This document shows positions 1 to 8,319 of a stretch of DNA of 55,146 nucleotides, piece by piece (the stretch's first letter is position 1; every line of letters begins with the position of its first letter). A program made the translations under genes and the position numbers. The notes under the pieces were generated by a model. It ran no database searches and was not told the origin of the DNA. It saw only the letters and a program-made list of their open reading frames with translations. This DNA is from JALVIU01 sp964462295 (GTDB taxonomy: Bacteria; Atribacterota; JALVIU01): assembly GCA_964462295.1 (NCBI GenBank), contig CAYWXH010000006.1, forward strand, positions 1-55,146, in the 5' to 3' direction.

Positions 1-399
1 ACAAATGTGAACAATGTAATTATTGATCCTAAAGGTTTTGTTGGGGGAGAGTTTGTAGATTTTACCGGTGATGTATGTATAATTCCACCGAATTCTTTTG
101 CATTAGGTAGAAGCATCGAATATATAAAGATGCCAAGGGATCTTTTGGCAATATGTCTTGGCAAATCAAGTTATGCAAGATGTGGAATCATTGTAAATGT
201 AACCCCTCTTGAACCCGAGTGGGAAGGACATATTACAATAGAAATTAGTAACACAACACCTCTTCCTGCCAAAATCTATGCAAATGAGGGAATAGCTCAG
301 CTTATCTTTTTAAAGGCTGATGAGGTTTGTGAGGTAAGTTATAAAGATAAAAAGGGTAAATATCAGGGGCAAAAGGGTATTACACTTCCTAGGGTATGA
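1..399 (+). CDS. dcd: dCTP deaminase (5'-truncated)
   Basis: Deaminates dCTP to dUTP in pyrimidine deoxynucleotide synthesis; some relatives also hydrolyse dUTP. The reading frame is open from the first base of the window, so the gene begins upstream; about 132 codons are visible against roughly 175-195 in the family. The trimeric dUTPase-like fold is recognisable from GKSSYARCG, the WEGHITIEISN segment that carries the catalytic Glu in dCTP deaminases, and a C-terminal KYQGQKG tail. The stop overlaps the rsmA start by 4 bases (ATGA), indicating translational coupling. A GTG at position 7 is only the first start-like codon inside the window, not the true start. Confidence 0.88.
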   Translation, partial: TNVNNVIIDPKGFVGGEFVDFTGDVCIIPPNSFALGRSIEYIKMPRDLLAICLGKSSYARCGIIVNVTPLEPEWEGHITIEISNTTPLPAKIYANEGIAQLIFLKADEVCEVSYKDKKGKYQGQKGITLPRV

Positions 400-1247
400 A
401 TAAAGACCTATTTTTGACAGAAAAAAAGTTAAAAGAGTTATTTTTGAAGTATGGAATTACGATAAAAAAAGAAAAAGGGCAAAATTTCCTCATAGATTTT
501 AATATAATTACCAAATTGGTTGACACTATAGGAGATGATAATGCTACTCTTGTTGAAATAGGAAGTGGACCAGGGAATATAACGATCTTTTTAAAAGATA
601 TAGCAGAGAGGGTTATAGGTATAGAAATAGATAAAGAGTTTTTTCCTATCCTTGATGAGCTTAAAAAAAGATATCCAAACATTTCCTTTTTGTATAAAGA
701 TATAAGAAAGGTGAGTTGGGAGGATATAGAAGAAAAAGGGGTAGTTGGTAAAGTAAAAATAGTGGGAAATATTCCCTATTATCTTTCTTCTTTTATTATA
801 AGAAAGCTTTATGGATGGTCGAATTTAATAGAAGAGGCAATTATTATGATGCCTAAGGATGTTGCCGATAGAGTTTTGGCATCTCCCGGGTCTAAGTTGT
901 ATGGAATTTTGTCAGTAGTTTCCCAGCTTGTATTTTCACCAAAAATAGCTTTTAAGATAAAGCCAGGTTCTTTTTTTCCTCCTCCAAAAGTAGAATCTGT
1001 GGTGGTGAAATTAGTGCCACACAACACATACAAAATAGAAGATGAAGCACTCTTTTTTCATATCTTAAATACAACCTTTGGAAATAGAAGAAAGATGATA
1101 GTAAACACCCTAAAGGCTATTATTTCTGATAGGGATAAACTTATAGGGCTTTTAGAAGAAGTGAAAATAGACCCTTCAATAAGACCTGAAGAATTGAGTG
1201 TGGAAGATTTCATAAGACTTTATAAAAAGATGAGATATTTTTCTTGA
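396..1247 (+). CDS. rsmA: 16S rRNA (adenine(1518)-N6/adenine(1519)-N6)-dimethyltransferase RsmA
   Basis: Dimethylates two adjacent adenines near the 3' end of 16S rRNA using S-adenosylmethionine, a late step of small-subunit maturation. The 283-residue product has the family motifs in order: GQNFL (28-32), SAM-binding EIGSGPG (54-60), the acidic EID loop (about 77-79) and NIPYY (125-129, the NLPYY catalytic motif). A C-terminal helical domain follows. Length is normal. It starts at an ATG overlapping the dcd stop. The downstream gap holds a promoter, so nfnA is probably a separate unit. Confidence 0.95.
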   Translation: MNKDLFLTEKKLKELFLKYGITIKKEKGQNFLIDFNIITKLVDTIGDDNATLVEIGSGPGNITIFLKDIAERVIGIEIDKEFFPILDELKKRYPNISFLYKDIRKVSWEDIEEKGVVGKVKIVGNIPYYLSSFIIRKLYGWSNLIEEAIIMMPKDVADRVLASPGSKLYGILSVVSQLVFSPKIAFKIKPGSFFPPPKVESVVVKLVPHNTYKIEDEALFFHILNTTFGNRRKMIVNTLKAIISDRDKLIGLLEEVKIDPSIRPEELSVEDFIRLYKKMRYFS

Positions 1248-1250
1248 TTT

Positions 1251-1279
1251 TTAACCATTTTTTATTGTAAAATTATAGT
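1251..1279 (+). promoter_or_regulatory. Putative promoter upstream of nfnAB
   Basis: TTAACC at 1251-1256 and TATAGT at 1274-1279 are separated by 17 bases. They lie in the AT-rich gap between rsmA and nfnA, ahead of the duplicated ribosome-binding region. The -35 is weak; the call rests on spacing and position. Confidence 0.45.
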
Positions 1280-1310
1280 ATAAGCAAAGATTTAGACTTA
1301 AAATAAATTT

Positions 1311-1342
1311 AGGAGGATCCAATGGTAGGAGGATTCAATGTT
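1311..1342 (+). repeat. Tandem duplication of the ribosome-binding site and start codon
   Basis: Two adjacent 16-base copies (1311-1326 and 1327-1342) match at 14 of 16 positions. Each holds an AGGAGGAT Shine-Dalgarno and an ATG (1322 and 1338). The first ATG opens a seven-codon frame (MVGGFNV) ending in TAA at 1343-1345, just inside nfnA; the second is the nfnA start. This could be a leader peptide, a translational-coupling device or a recent slippage duplication. Confidence 0.85.
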
Positions 1343-2177
1343 TAAAATAGTGGAAAAAAGAATTCTTGCTCCAGATATTAAGTGGTATAACATATATGCC
1401 CCTCAAGTTGCTAAAAAAGCCCGTGCAGGTCAGTTTGTAATCCTCAGATTGCATGATAAGGGAGAGAGGATACCACTTACTATAGCAGATTATGACAGAG
1501 AAAAAGGTACGGTTCTTATAGTTTTTCAAGAGGTGGGAAAAACTACAAAGATGCTTGGCATGTTGAATGAGGGTGATGAACTTTTAGATTTTATCGGCCC
1601 CCTTGGTATCCCTTTTCAGTTAGAAGAAAAAATCACCAATGTAGTACTTATCGGAGGAGGGGTAGGTATACCTGCTATCTATCCTAAGGCAAAGGAGTTA
1701 TTTCGAGAAGGAGAGAAAAGGGTTATTTCTATTATCGGTGCAAGAAATAAGGACCTTTTGATAATGAAAGAAGAGATGGCCAAAGCTTCTCATGAGCTTC
1801 TTATCGCAACAGATGATGGTTCTGAGGGCACAAAGGGTTTTGTTACTACTGTGCTTCAGGATTTAATAGATAAAAAGGTTCCAATGGATGTAGTTATTGC
1901 AGTGGGACCACCTATTATGATGAAAATGGTGGCAAAAACTACAAAACCTTATGATATCTATACTTTAGTAAGTTTGAATTCTATTATGGTGGATGGAACA
2001 GGTATGTGTGGTTCTTGTAGGGTAACCGTGGATGGAAAGATAAAATTTGCATGTGTAGATGGACCAATTTTTGATGGACATAAAGTAGATTTTGATGAAC
2101 TTATGAGGAGAAATAGGATGTATATAGATAAAGAGAGACTTTCCCTCGAGATTTGGGAGAAAGAGGTGCAAAGATGA
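1338..2177 (+). CDS. nfnA: NfnA-like subunit of NADH-dependent ferredoxin:NADP+ oxidoreductase (FAD/NAD-binding, 2Fe-2S)
   Basis: Small subunit of a flavin-based electron-bifurcating transhydrogenase that couples NADH and reduced ferredoxin to NADP+ reduction; relatives are annotated SudB or dihydroorotate dehydrogenase electron-transfer subunit. The 279-residue product has the FAD motif RIPLTIAD (44-51), the NAD-binding GGGVG (106-110) and a C-terminal 2Fe-2S site with Cys224, Cys227 and Cys239 preceded by Asp219. The family is known for a cluster held by three Cys and one Asp, which fits. The partner nfnB overlaps by 4 bases. The second of two duplicated starts is used; the first ATG is out of frame with it. 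Confidence 0.88.
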   Translation: MFKIVEKRILAPDIKWYNIYAPQVAKKARAGQFVILRLHDKGERIPLTIADYDREKGTVLIVFQEVGKTTKMLGMLNEGDELLDFIGPLGIPFQLEEKITNVVLIGGGVGIPAIYPKAKELFREGEKRVISIIGARNKDLLIMKEEMAKASHELLIATDDGSEGTKGFVTTVLQDLIDKKVPMDVVIAVGPPIMMKMVAKTTKPYDIYTLVSLNSIMVDGTGMCGSCRVTVDGKIKFACVDGPIFDGHKVDFDELMRRNRMYIDKERLSLEIWEKEVQR

Positions 2178-3565
2178 AAAAAATACCGCGTCAACATATG
2201 CCAGAGCAAGACCCCAAAGAGAGAGTGCAAAATTTTGAGGAAGTGGCATTAGGTTTTACTATAGAACTTGCACAACTTGAGGCAGAGAGGTGTCTTAATT
2301 GTCCGAGGCCGTTTTGTGTAGAAGGGTGTCCTGTTAATATAAAGATTCCAGATTTTATTCAACTTATAAAACAGGGTAAATTTAAAGAGGCGGTTAATAA
2401 GATAAAGGAGGATAACTTTTTACCTGCTATCTGCGGGAGAGTCTGTCCTCAGGAGTCTCAGTGTGAGGCAAGGTGTGTGGTAGGGATACGCGGAGAGCCT
2501 GTGGCTATAGGAAGATTGGAGAGATTTGTGGCAGATTGGGAATATGAACATGGTGTAGAAGTGCCTGAACTGCCAGAGCCAAATGGTCATAAAGTGGCTA
2601 TAATTGGGTCAGGTCCTTCTGGTATAAGTTGTTCTGTGGACCTTGCAAAACTTGGATATGAGGTAACCATCTTTGAAGCATTACATGAGCCAGGCGGGGT
2701 ACTTACATACGGTATTCCTCCATTTCGTCTCCCAAGAAGCGTATTAAAAAGAGAACTAGATTTTGTCCAGAAATTGGGTGTGAAAATAGTAACAGATGCA
2801 GTAATAGGGTATCTCTATACAATAGATGAACTCTTTGAAGAGGGATATGAGGCAGTATTTATTGCAGTAGGTGCAGGAACTCCAAGATTTATGGGAATAG
2901 AAGGGGAAAATTTGCTTGGTGTATATTCTGCAAGTGAATTTCTCACTAGAGTAAATCTAATGCATGCCCATGAGTTCCCAAAGTATGATACACCGATTCA
3001 TATAGGAGAGAGGGTTATGGTAGTAGGTGGGGGAAATGTAGCTATGGATGCAGCAAGAACAGCTCTTAGAATAGGGGCCAAAGAAGTGATAGTTGTATAT
3101 AGAAGATCTAGAAAAGAGATGCCAGCAAGATTAGAAGAGATAGGACATGCAGAGGAAGAGGGAGTGAAGTTTGAATTTCTTGTAAACCCTGTAAGGTTTA
3201 TAGGTGATGAAAATGGTTGGCTTAAAGAGGCAGAGCTTATAAGAATGGAACTTGGAGAACCAGATGAGTCAGGAAGAAGAAGACCTATCCCTATTGAAGG
3301 TTCTAATTTTCGGATGGGCGTGGATAATGTAATTGTTGCCATAGGACAAGCTGCACAACCTATAGTAGCTCAGACAACACCAGGACTCAAATTGAATAAG
3401 AAAGGCTATATAGTAGCAGAAGAGAACACAGGTAAAACTACAAGAGAAGGTGTCTTTGCAGGGGGAGATATTGTTACAGGTGCAGCAACAGTGATCTCTG
3501 CAATGGGTGCAGGAAGAAAGGCTGCCAAGGCCATCCACGAATATATAACTAACAAAAAGAATTGA
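2174..3565 (+). CDS. nfnB: NfnB-like subunit / glutamate-synthase small-chain-like oxidoreductase
   Basis: Large subunit of the NfnAB transhydrogenase, carrying the bifurcating FAD and two 4Fe-4S clusters. The 463-residue protein has eight N-terminal cysteines in the two expected groups (40, 43, 48, 52 and 87, 91, 97, 101), then FAD-binding GSGPSG (145-150), an NADPH-binding GGGNVA motif in the middle and a C-terminal FAD-contacting GGD. I start it at the ATG at 2174, which overlaps the nfnA stop and follows AGAGGTG; an upstream in-frame TTG at 2153 has no good ribosome site. A GltD-like glutamate synthase subunit is the alternative, but the adjoining nfnA and the absence of a gltB favour Nfn. 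Confidence 0.88.
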   Translation: MKKIPRQHMPEQDPKERVQNFEEVALGFTIELAQLEAERCLNCPRPFCVEGCPVNIKIPDFIQLIKQGKFKEAVNKIKEDNFLPAICGRVCPQESQCEARCVVGIRGEPVAIGRLERFVADWEYEHGVEVPELPEPNGHKVAIIGSGPSGISCSVDLAKLGYEVTIFEALHEPGGVLTYGIPPFRLPRSVLKRELDFVQKLGVKIVTDAVIGYLYTIDELFEEGYEAVFIAVGAGTPRFMGIEGENLLGVYSASEFLTRVNLMHAHEFPKYDTPIHIGERVMVVGGGNVAMDAARTALRIGAKEVIVVYRRSRKEMPARLEEIGHAEEEGVKFEFLVNPVRFIGDENGWLKEAELIRMELGEPDESGRRRPIPIEGSNFRMGVDNVIVAIGQAAQPIVAQTTPGLKLNKKGYIVAEENTGKTTREGVFAGGDIVTGAATVISAMGAGRKAAKAIHEYITNKKN

Positions 3566-3575
3566 GGTGAGTTTT

Positions 3576-5138
3576 TTGAAAAAATATGGTATTTTCATAT
3601 TAATAGTAGTTTTATCTTTTTCCGGACTTGCCTTTTCTCAGGGTCTTTCTATAAAAGTAGAACCTAAAATAGAGGCACTTGGTATCCTAAATTACATCTC
3701 AGGGATTACCGATTGGCCCAAAAATAGTGAATTTTTAGATTACAAGGAAGATATAAATGAATATTTTGTAAAGGGGCACAATAGAAAACACCCTGCTATC
3801 GATATGATCCAACTTCTTAGGACTTTTGGATTTAAGGGAGAGGCTCCTTATCTTCTATTGCTCCATTTATCATCAGATTTTAAGTTTGCATATCCAAAAA
3901 AGTCTTTTATCCAAATATCAAAAGGTATAGGAATTCCTACAGGCGCACTCAAGGAAGCCTTTCTTAAGAAATTTATATTTGAATTTAAGGCCTTTTATTA
4001 TGATTACAAATTTGAGGCATTTTACAAAAAGCATGAGAATTTTTATAAAGTACTCGAAAACAGCATAAAAGACTTCATACCGATTGACCTTATATCTGTA
4101 TTGGAGGATTTTTTTAAGGCAAAATCTCTTGGATATAGTGTATTTTTAAGTCCATCTCTTCCTAAAAACTATGGACTTTATATAAGGACACCTTATGGAT
4201 TTGAGTCATTTGCTATAATGGGCCTTTCTTTTTTACCTAAAACAGAACGAGAAAAATTGGAATATGTATATCAAATAATAAAAGAGCTTGTGAGGTCTTT
4301 CGTAGAACCTATAGATTATGGATATGTGGAAGAGATAAAAAGGCTCAAAAGGATAAAGTATTATAATATGACAAGAAAGAAGCTCTCTACCTATAAGCTT
4401 ATAAATGAAATAATAGTAAGTGCAGTGGCGTCTCACCTTATGAAGGTGCTATATTCTGAAAAAGAGGAATCGTGGGCCATAGTAAGAGAAGAAAGTAATG
4501 GATACTATCTTGTAAGACCTTTAGCTAAATTCCTTGAGAAATACTATAGAGACATTGATAACTATAAAAATTTTGCCCAATTTTATCCTCAGATACTTTC
4601 TTATCTTTCTGGTATAAATAGTGGGAAGATAAAGGTTGAGATACCAGAAAATATGGGCTCAATTCTTGAAAAAAGAAAAAAACCTGCTATTTTACTTGTG
4701 GACTATAATTCATTACCGAAAAGTATAGATGACTATCTAGAAAAAGAGACAGAAAAGTTTAAGAAAAAAGGATACAATGTAATTAAAGTCTCTATGAAAG
4801 ATTATTTAAAAAATATAAATAAATACAGAAAGAGAATACCAATAATCTATGCACCTTTTGGAAAGGTAGAGGATTTTTTACTAAAACTTGTTCCTCCTAT
4901 CTATCTAAAAGAGGATAAAATAGGTATATTGGATTTTAGCTATAATGGAAAGTATATTTTTATAGGAAAAGTCCCTAACTTTTTTATGAAAAATGGTGAT
5001 ATTATATTAGTTACTACCAATCAAGATAAGCTTTTAGAAGGTATAGATGTTTTTGATTATCTTCCCTTTAATTATGTCGTTTTGAATGAAAAAAGAGAGA
5101 TTGTTCAAGGAGGATTTCAAAAATTTAAATTAAAGTAG
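3576..5138 (+). CDS. Exported protein of unknown function (possibly DUF4932-like)
   Basis: I do not recognise the function. The 520-residue product has a signal peptide ending near AFSQG, with no lipobox cysteine, so it is probably periplasmic. The N-terminal third (VEPKIEALGILNYISG ... HPAIDMIQLLR) resembles DUF4932 proteins as I remember them. No zinc-protease HExxH motif is visible. The C-terminal part (from about 370) reads like an alpha/beta domain. A TTG start at 3576 is chosen because the strong GAGGTGAG site at 3564-3571 sits 5-6 bases upstream; a GTG inside that site at 3567 is the rejected alternative. It lies between nfnB and fhs in one run of genes, so it may simply be co-transcribed. 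Confidence 0.6.
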   Translation: MKKYGIFILIVVLSFSGLAFSQGLSIKVEPKIEALGILNYISGITDWPKNSEFLDYKEDINEYFVKGHNRKHPAIDMIQLLRTFGFKGEAPYLLLLHLSSDFKFAYPKKSFIQISKGIGIPTGALKEAFLKKFIFEFKAFYYDYKFEAFYKKHENFYKVLENSIKDFIPIDLISVLEDFFKAKSLGYSVFLSPSLPKNYGLYIRTPYGFESFAIMGLSFLPKTEREKLEYVYQIIKELVRSFVEPIDYGYVEEIKRLKRIKYYNMTRKKLSTYKLINEIIVSAVASHLMKVLYSEKEESWAIVREESNGYYLVRPLAKFLEKYYRDIDNYKNFAQFYPQILSYLSGINSGKIKVEIPENMGSILEKRKKPAILLVDYNSLPKSIDDYLEKETEKFKKKGYNVIKVSMKDYLKNINKYRKRIPIIYAPFGKVEDFLLKLVPPIYLKEDKIGILDFSYNGKYIFIGKVPNFFMKNGDIILVTTNQDKLLEGIDVFDYLPFNYVVLNEKREIVQGGFQKFKLK

Positions 5139-5148
5139 GAGGAGAGAT

Positions 5149-6846
5149 ATGAAATCAGATCTTGAAATTGCGCAGGAAGCCACTTTAAAACCTATTGTAG
5201 AGATAGCCGAAGAGATGGGGCTAAAGGAAGATGAGATTGAACTTTACGGTAAGTATAAGGCTAAAATATCCTTGGATGTACTTTCTCGGAAAGAGATTAA
5301 TCCAAATGTAAAGTATATTGATGTAACAGCTATCACACCTACTCCTTTAGGGGAGGGAAAAACGGTTACTACTATAGGACTTGGACAGGCACTTGCCAAA
5401 ATTGGAAAAAAGACGATTATCACCCTTAGACAGCCCTCTATGGGCCCTGTTTTTGGTATTAAAGGAGGTGCTGCAGGGGGAGGCTACTCTCAGGTACTCC
5501 CTATGGAAGATATTAACCTTCATTTTACGGGAGATATACATGCAGTGGGGGCTGCAAACAATCTTTTGGTAGCAATGCTTGACAATCACCTTCAAAAGGG
5601 AAATGCATTAAATATTGATATCCATAATATTCAAGTAAACCGTGGTGTTGATATAAATGATAGGGCTCTAAGGCAGATAATCGTAGGACTTGGTGGAAAG
5701 TTAAATGGGGTGCCCAGAGAGGCAAGTTTTGATATTACAGTTGCATCTGAGGTAATGGCTATACTTGCCCTTGCAAAAGACTTAAGGGATCTTCGTGAAA
5801 GACTTGGTAGGATGGTTGCTGCATATAGCATAGATGGAGAGCCTATTACAGCAGAAGATTTAAAGGCCGCAGGGGCTATGACAGTGCTTTTAAAAGATGC
5901 GATAAAACCTAATTTAGTACAAACTATAGAACATGTACCTACCATCATGCATGCAGGCCCCTTTGCAAATATTGCCCATGGTAATAATTCGGTACTTGCA
6001 GACCTTATTGCAGCAAGATTTTCTGATTTTGTAGTAACTGAGAGTGGTTTTGGTGCTGATATGGGATTTGAAAAGATGGTTGATATAAAGTCTAGAGTAA
6101 GTGGTCTTAAGGTTGATGTTGCAGTAATTGTGGCATCTGTGAGGGCCCTTAAGATGCATGGTGGAGGAATAGTATTGAAACCTGGAAGAAAGGTAGACAA
6201 AGAGGCACTTGGAAGAGAAAATGTAGAAGCAGTAGCAAAGGGATGTGAAAATCTTGCAAAACATATAGAGAATGTAAAACTCTTTGGCATACCAGCTATT
6301 GTTGCGATTAATAGGTTTACTACAGATACAGATAGAGAGATAGAAGTGATAAAGGAAAAGGCTATGGAGGCAGGTGCCTATGCAGTTGTAGTCCATGAAG
6401 TATGGGCAAAGGGTGGAGAAGGCGGTGTAGAACTTGCAGAGAAAGTAGTTGAAGCAACTAAGGAGAAAAATAACTTCCACTACCTTTATCCCCTTGATAT
6501 GCCAATAAAGGAGAAGATAGAGACAATTGCCACAAAGGTTTACGGTGCAGATGGGGTAGATTATTCCCCTGTGGCCGAAAAGAAGATTCGGTTCTTTACA
6601 GAAAAAGGTTTTGATAAGATGCCTATATGTATGGCAAAGACTCACCTTTCCCTCTCTCATGATCCTGAACTTAAGGGGAGACCAAAAGGGTTTAGGGTAC
6701 CCATAAGAGATATAAAGGCATCAGTAGGGGCTGGATTTTTATATCCATTGTTGGGAACCATGATGACTATGCCAGGGCTTCCATCTCATCCTGCGGCAAT
6801 GGATATAGATATTGATGAAAATGGAAAAGTGGTAGGTCTTTTCTGA
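5149..6846 (+). CDS. fhs: Formate-tetrahydrofolate ligase
   Basis: ATP-dependent ligation of formate to tetrahydrofolate giving 10-formyl-THF, the entry of formate into C1 metabolism (Wood-Ljungdahl methyl branch, reductive glycine pathway, purine synthesis) or, in reverse, ATP-yielding formate release. The 565-residue protein matches the family length of about 556. The P-loop-like PTPLGEGKT motif is at 64-72, and RQPSMGPVFGIKGGAAGGG follows at about 98. An AGGAGGAG site precedes the ATG. The stop overlaps the gcvT start by one base, so fhs is translationally linked to the glycine cleavage genes. Confidence 0.97.
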   Translation: MKSDLEIAQEATLKPIVEIAEEMGLKEDEIELYGKYKAKISLDVLSRKEINPNVKYIDVTAITPTPLGEGKTVTTIGLGQALAKIGKKTIITLRQPSMGPVFGIKGGAAGGGYSQVLPMEDINLHFTGDIHAVGAANNLLVAMLDNHLQKGNALNIDIHNIQVNRGVDINDRALRQIIVGLGGKLNGVPREASFDITVASEVMAILALAKDLRDLRERLGRMVAAYSIDGEPITAEDLKAAGAMTVLLKDAIKPNLVQTIEHVPTIMHAGPFANIAHGNNSVLADLIAARFSDFVVTESGFGADMGFEKMVDIKSRVSGLKVDVAVIVASVRALKMHGGGIVLKPGRKVDKEALGRENVEAVAKGCENLAKHIENVKLFGIPAIVAINRFTTDTDREIEVIKEKAMEAGAYAVVVHEVWAKGGEGGVELAEKVVEATKEKNNFHYLYPLDMPIKEKIETIATKVYGADGVDYSPVAEKKIRFFTEKGFDKMPICMAKTHLSLSHDPELKGRPKGFRVPIRDIKASVGAGFLYPLLGTMMTMPGLPSHPAAMDIDIDENGKVVGLF

Positions 6847-7919
6847 TGGAAAATCTAAAACGTACAGTATTGTATAAATGGCACAAAGAACATGGGGCGA
6901 AACTTGTACCCTTTGGGGGGTATGAGATGCCCCTTTATTATGAGAGTATAGTGAAAGAGCATATGACAGTCAGAAATGCTTTAGGTATGTTTGATGTCTC
7001 TCATATGGGAGAGCTTTTTATAGAAGGTATGGATGCCTTAGAATTTATAGACTCTCTTCTTCCTGCAAAACTTAAGGGACTTCCTGAGGGGAGGGTGAAG
7101 TATAGTTTTCTTTTAAAAGAAGATGGCGGTATCGTAGATGACCTTTTGGTATATGTATTTTCACCTACAAAGATTATGCTTGTAGTAAATGCTTCAAATA
7201 TAGAAAAAGACTTAGACTATATTAAATCTTTTGTTTCAGGGGCTATTTCTGTTCGAGAGGTAGATTTTGGAAATATAGCTATTCAAGGACCTGATTCTCT
7301 TAAAATCCTTTCTGATTTTATAGATTTTCCCCTAGACTCTTTAAAGTTTTACTATTATAGAGAGGGGGTAAAGTTCAAGGGTATTGATATTATTATTTCT
7401 CGTACAGGCTATACAGGGGATTTGGGTTTTGAAATATATGCAGAAAGTAGGTATATACCCCTTATCTGGGAAGAGCTTTTCAAAAAGGGTGTAAAACCAT
7501 GTGGACTTGGTGCAAGAGATACACTTAGACTAGAAGCAGGCTATCCCCTTTATGGACATGAGCTTACAGAACAAATAAATCCTATAGAAGCAGGACTTGA
7601 TGCATTTATCTATTGGGATAAAGAGTTTGTGGGAAAAGATGCACTTCTTTCTGTGAAGGGGCATCCTCATAAAAAACTTATAGGCTTTTCTTTCAGTAGG
7701 GGAGGTGTTCCAAGACAGGGATATAAACTCTTTAAAGGTAATGAAGAGATAGGTTGGGTAACAAGTGGAGCCTCTTCCCCTGTCTTAAAAGAGATGATAG
7801 GATTAGGTTATACAAAAGACCTCTCTCTTTCTCCAGGGGATGATATCCAGGTTGATATAAGAGGGAAAAAGATAGATGCAAAAATTACTTCTTTGCCATT
7901 TTATAAACCAAAAAAGTAG
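6846..7919 (+). CDS. gcvT: Glycine cleavage system T protein (aminomethyltransferase)
   Basis: Transfers the methylene group from aminomethyl-lipoyl GcvH to tetrahydrofolate, releasing ammonia and forming 5,10-methylene-THF. The 357-residue sequence shows the N-terminal signature (GAKLVPFGGYEMPLYY, MFDVSHMGE), the Asp-containing segment YSFLLKEDGGIVDDL, and the conserved GLGARDTLRLEAGYPLYGHEL (about 218-238). Start ATG shares its first base with the fhs stop. Complete and normal length. Confidence 0.96.
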   Translation: MENLKRTVLYKWHKEHGAKLVPFGGYEMPLYYESIVKEHMTVRNALGMFDVSHMGELFIEGMDALEFIDSLLPAKLKGLPEGRVKYSFLLKEDGGIVDDLLVYVFSPTKIMLVVNASNIEKDLDYIKSFVSGAISVREVDFGNIAIQGPDSLKILSDFIDFPLDSLKFYYYREGVKFKGIDIIISRTGYTGDLGFEIYAESRYIPLIWEELFKKGVKPCGLGARDTLRLEAGYPLYGHELTEQINPIEAGLDAFIYWDKEFVGKDALLSVKGHPHKKLIGFSFSRGGVPRQGYKLFKGNEEIGWVTSGASSPVLKEMIGLGYTKDLSLSPGDDIQVDIRGKKIDAKITSLPFYKPKK

Positions 7920-7932
7920 GAGGTAGAAAAAA

Positions 7933-8319
7933 ATGGATGTAAGGGATGGTTTATTTTACTCTAAGGAACATGAATGGTTAAAAGTTGAAGGTGATATAGG
8001 TATATGTGGGATTACAGATTATGCCCAGGATAATCTTGGGGATGTGGTGTATGTAGAATTACCAGAGGTGGGAAAGAAAGTAGAAAAGATGAAGCCTTTT
8101 ATGGTATTAGAATCTGTAAAAGCAACATCTGATGTTTATTCTCCGGCAACAGGGGAGATTGTAGAAATCAATGAAAAGTTACAAGATGCCCCCGAACTTG
8201 TAAATGAAGATCCTTATGGTGAAGGTTGGCTTGTAAAGATAAAACTTTCCAATAAAGAAGAACTTACCGAGCTTATGGATAAAGATGCATATCTTAAATT
8301 TTTGGAGGAAGAGGGATGA
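7933..8319 (+). CDS. gcvH: Glycine cleavage system H protein
   Basis: Lipoylated carrier that shuttles the aminomethyl group between the P, T and L proteins. The 128-residue product has the full lipoyl domain; the modified lysine is Lys63 in ESVKA. The AGGAGGT site directly follows the gcvT stop, and the stop overlaps gcvPA by 4 bases. No L protein (lipoamide dehydrogenase) or lipoate ligase is present in the window. Confidence 0.96.
   Translation: MDVRDGLFYSKEHEWLKVEGDIGICGITDYAQDNLGDVVYVELPEVGKKVEKMKPFMVLESVKATSDVYSPATGEIVEINEKLQDAPELVNEDPYGEGWLVKIKLSNKEELTELMDKDAYLKFLEEEG

Noticed and set aside
5631..6290. 219-codon open frame antisense to fhs
   Set aside because: It mirrors the codon pattern of a clearly real fhs gene, has no ribosome site and resembles no family.
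5914..6660. 248-codon antisense frame, rich in Cys, Tyr and Phe
   Set aside because: Composition is typical of the reverse frame of an AT-rich gene and it lies wholly within fhs.
7850..7935. Glycine riboswitch near the gcv genes
   Set aside because: Gene spacing is 13 bases or less throughout fhs-gcv, leaving no room, and no glycine aptamer motif is seen.
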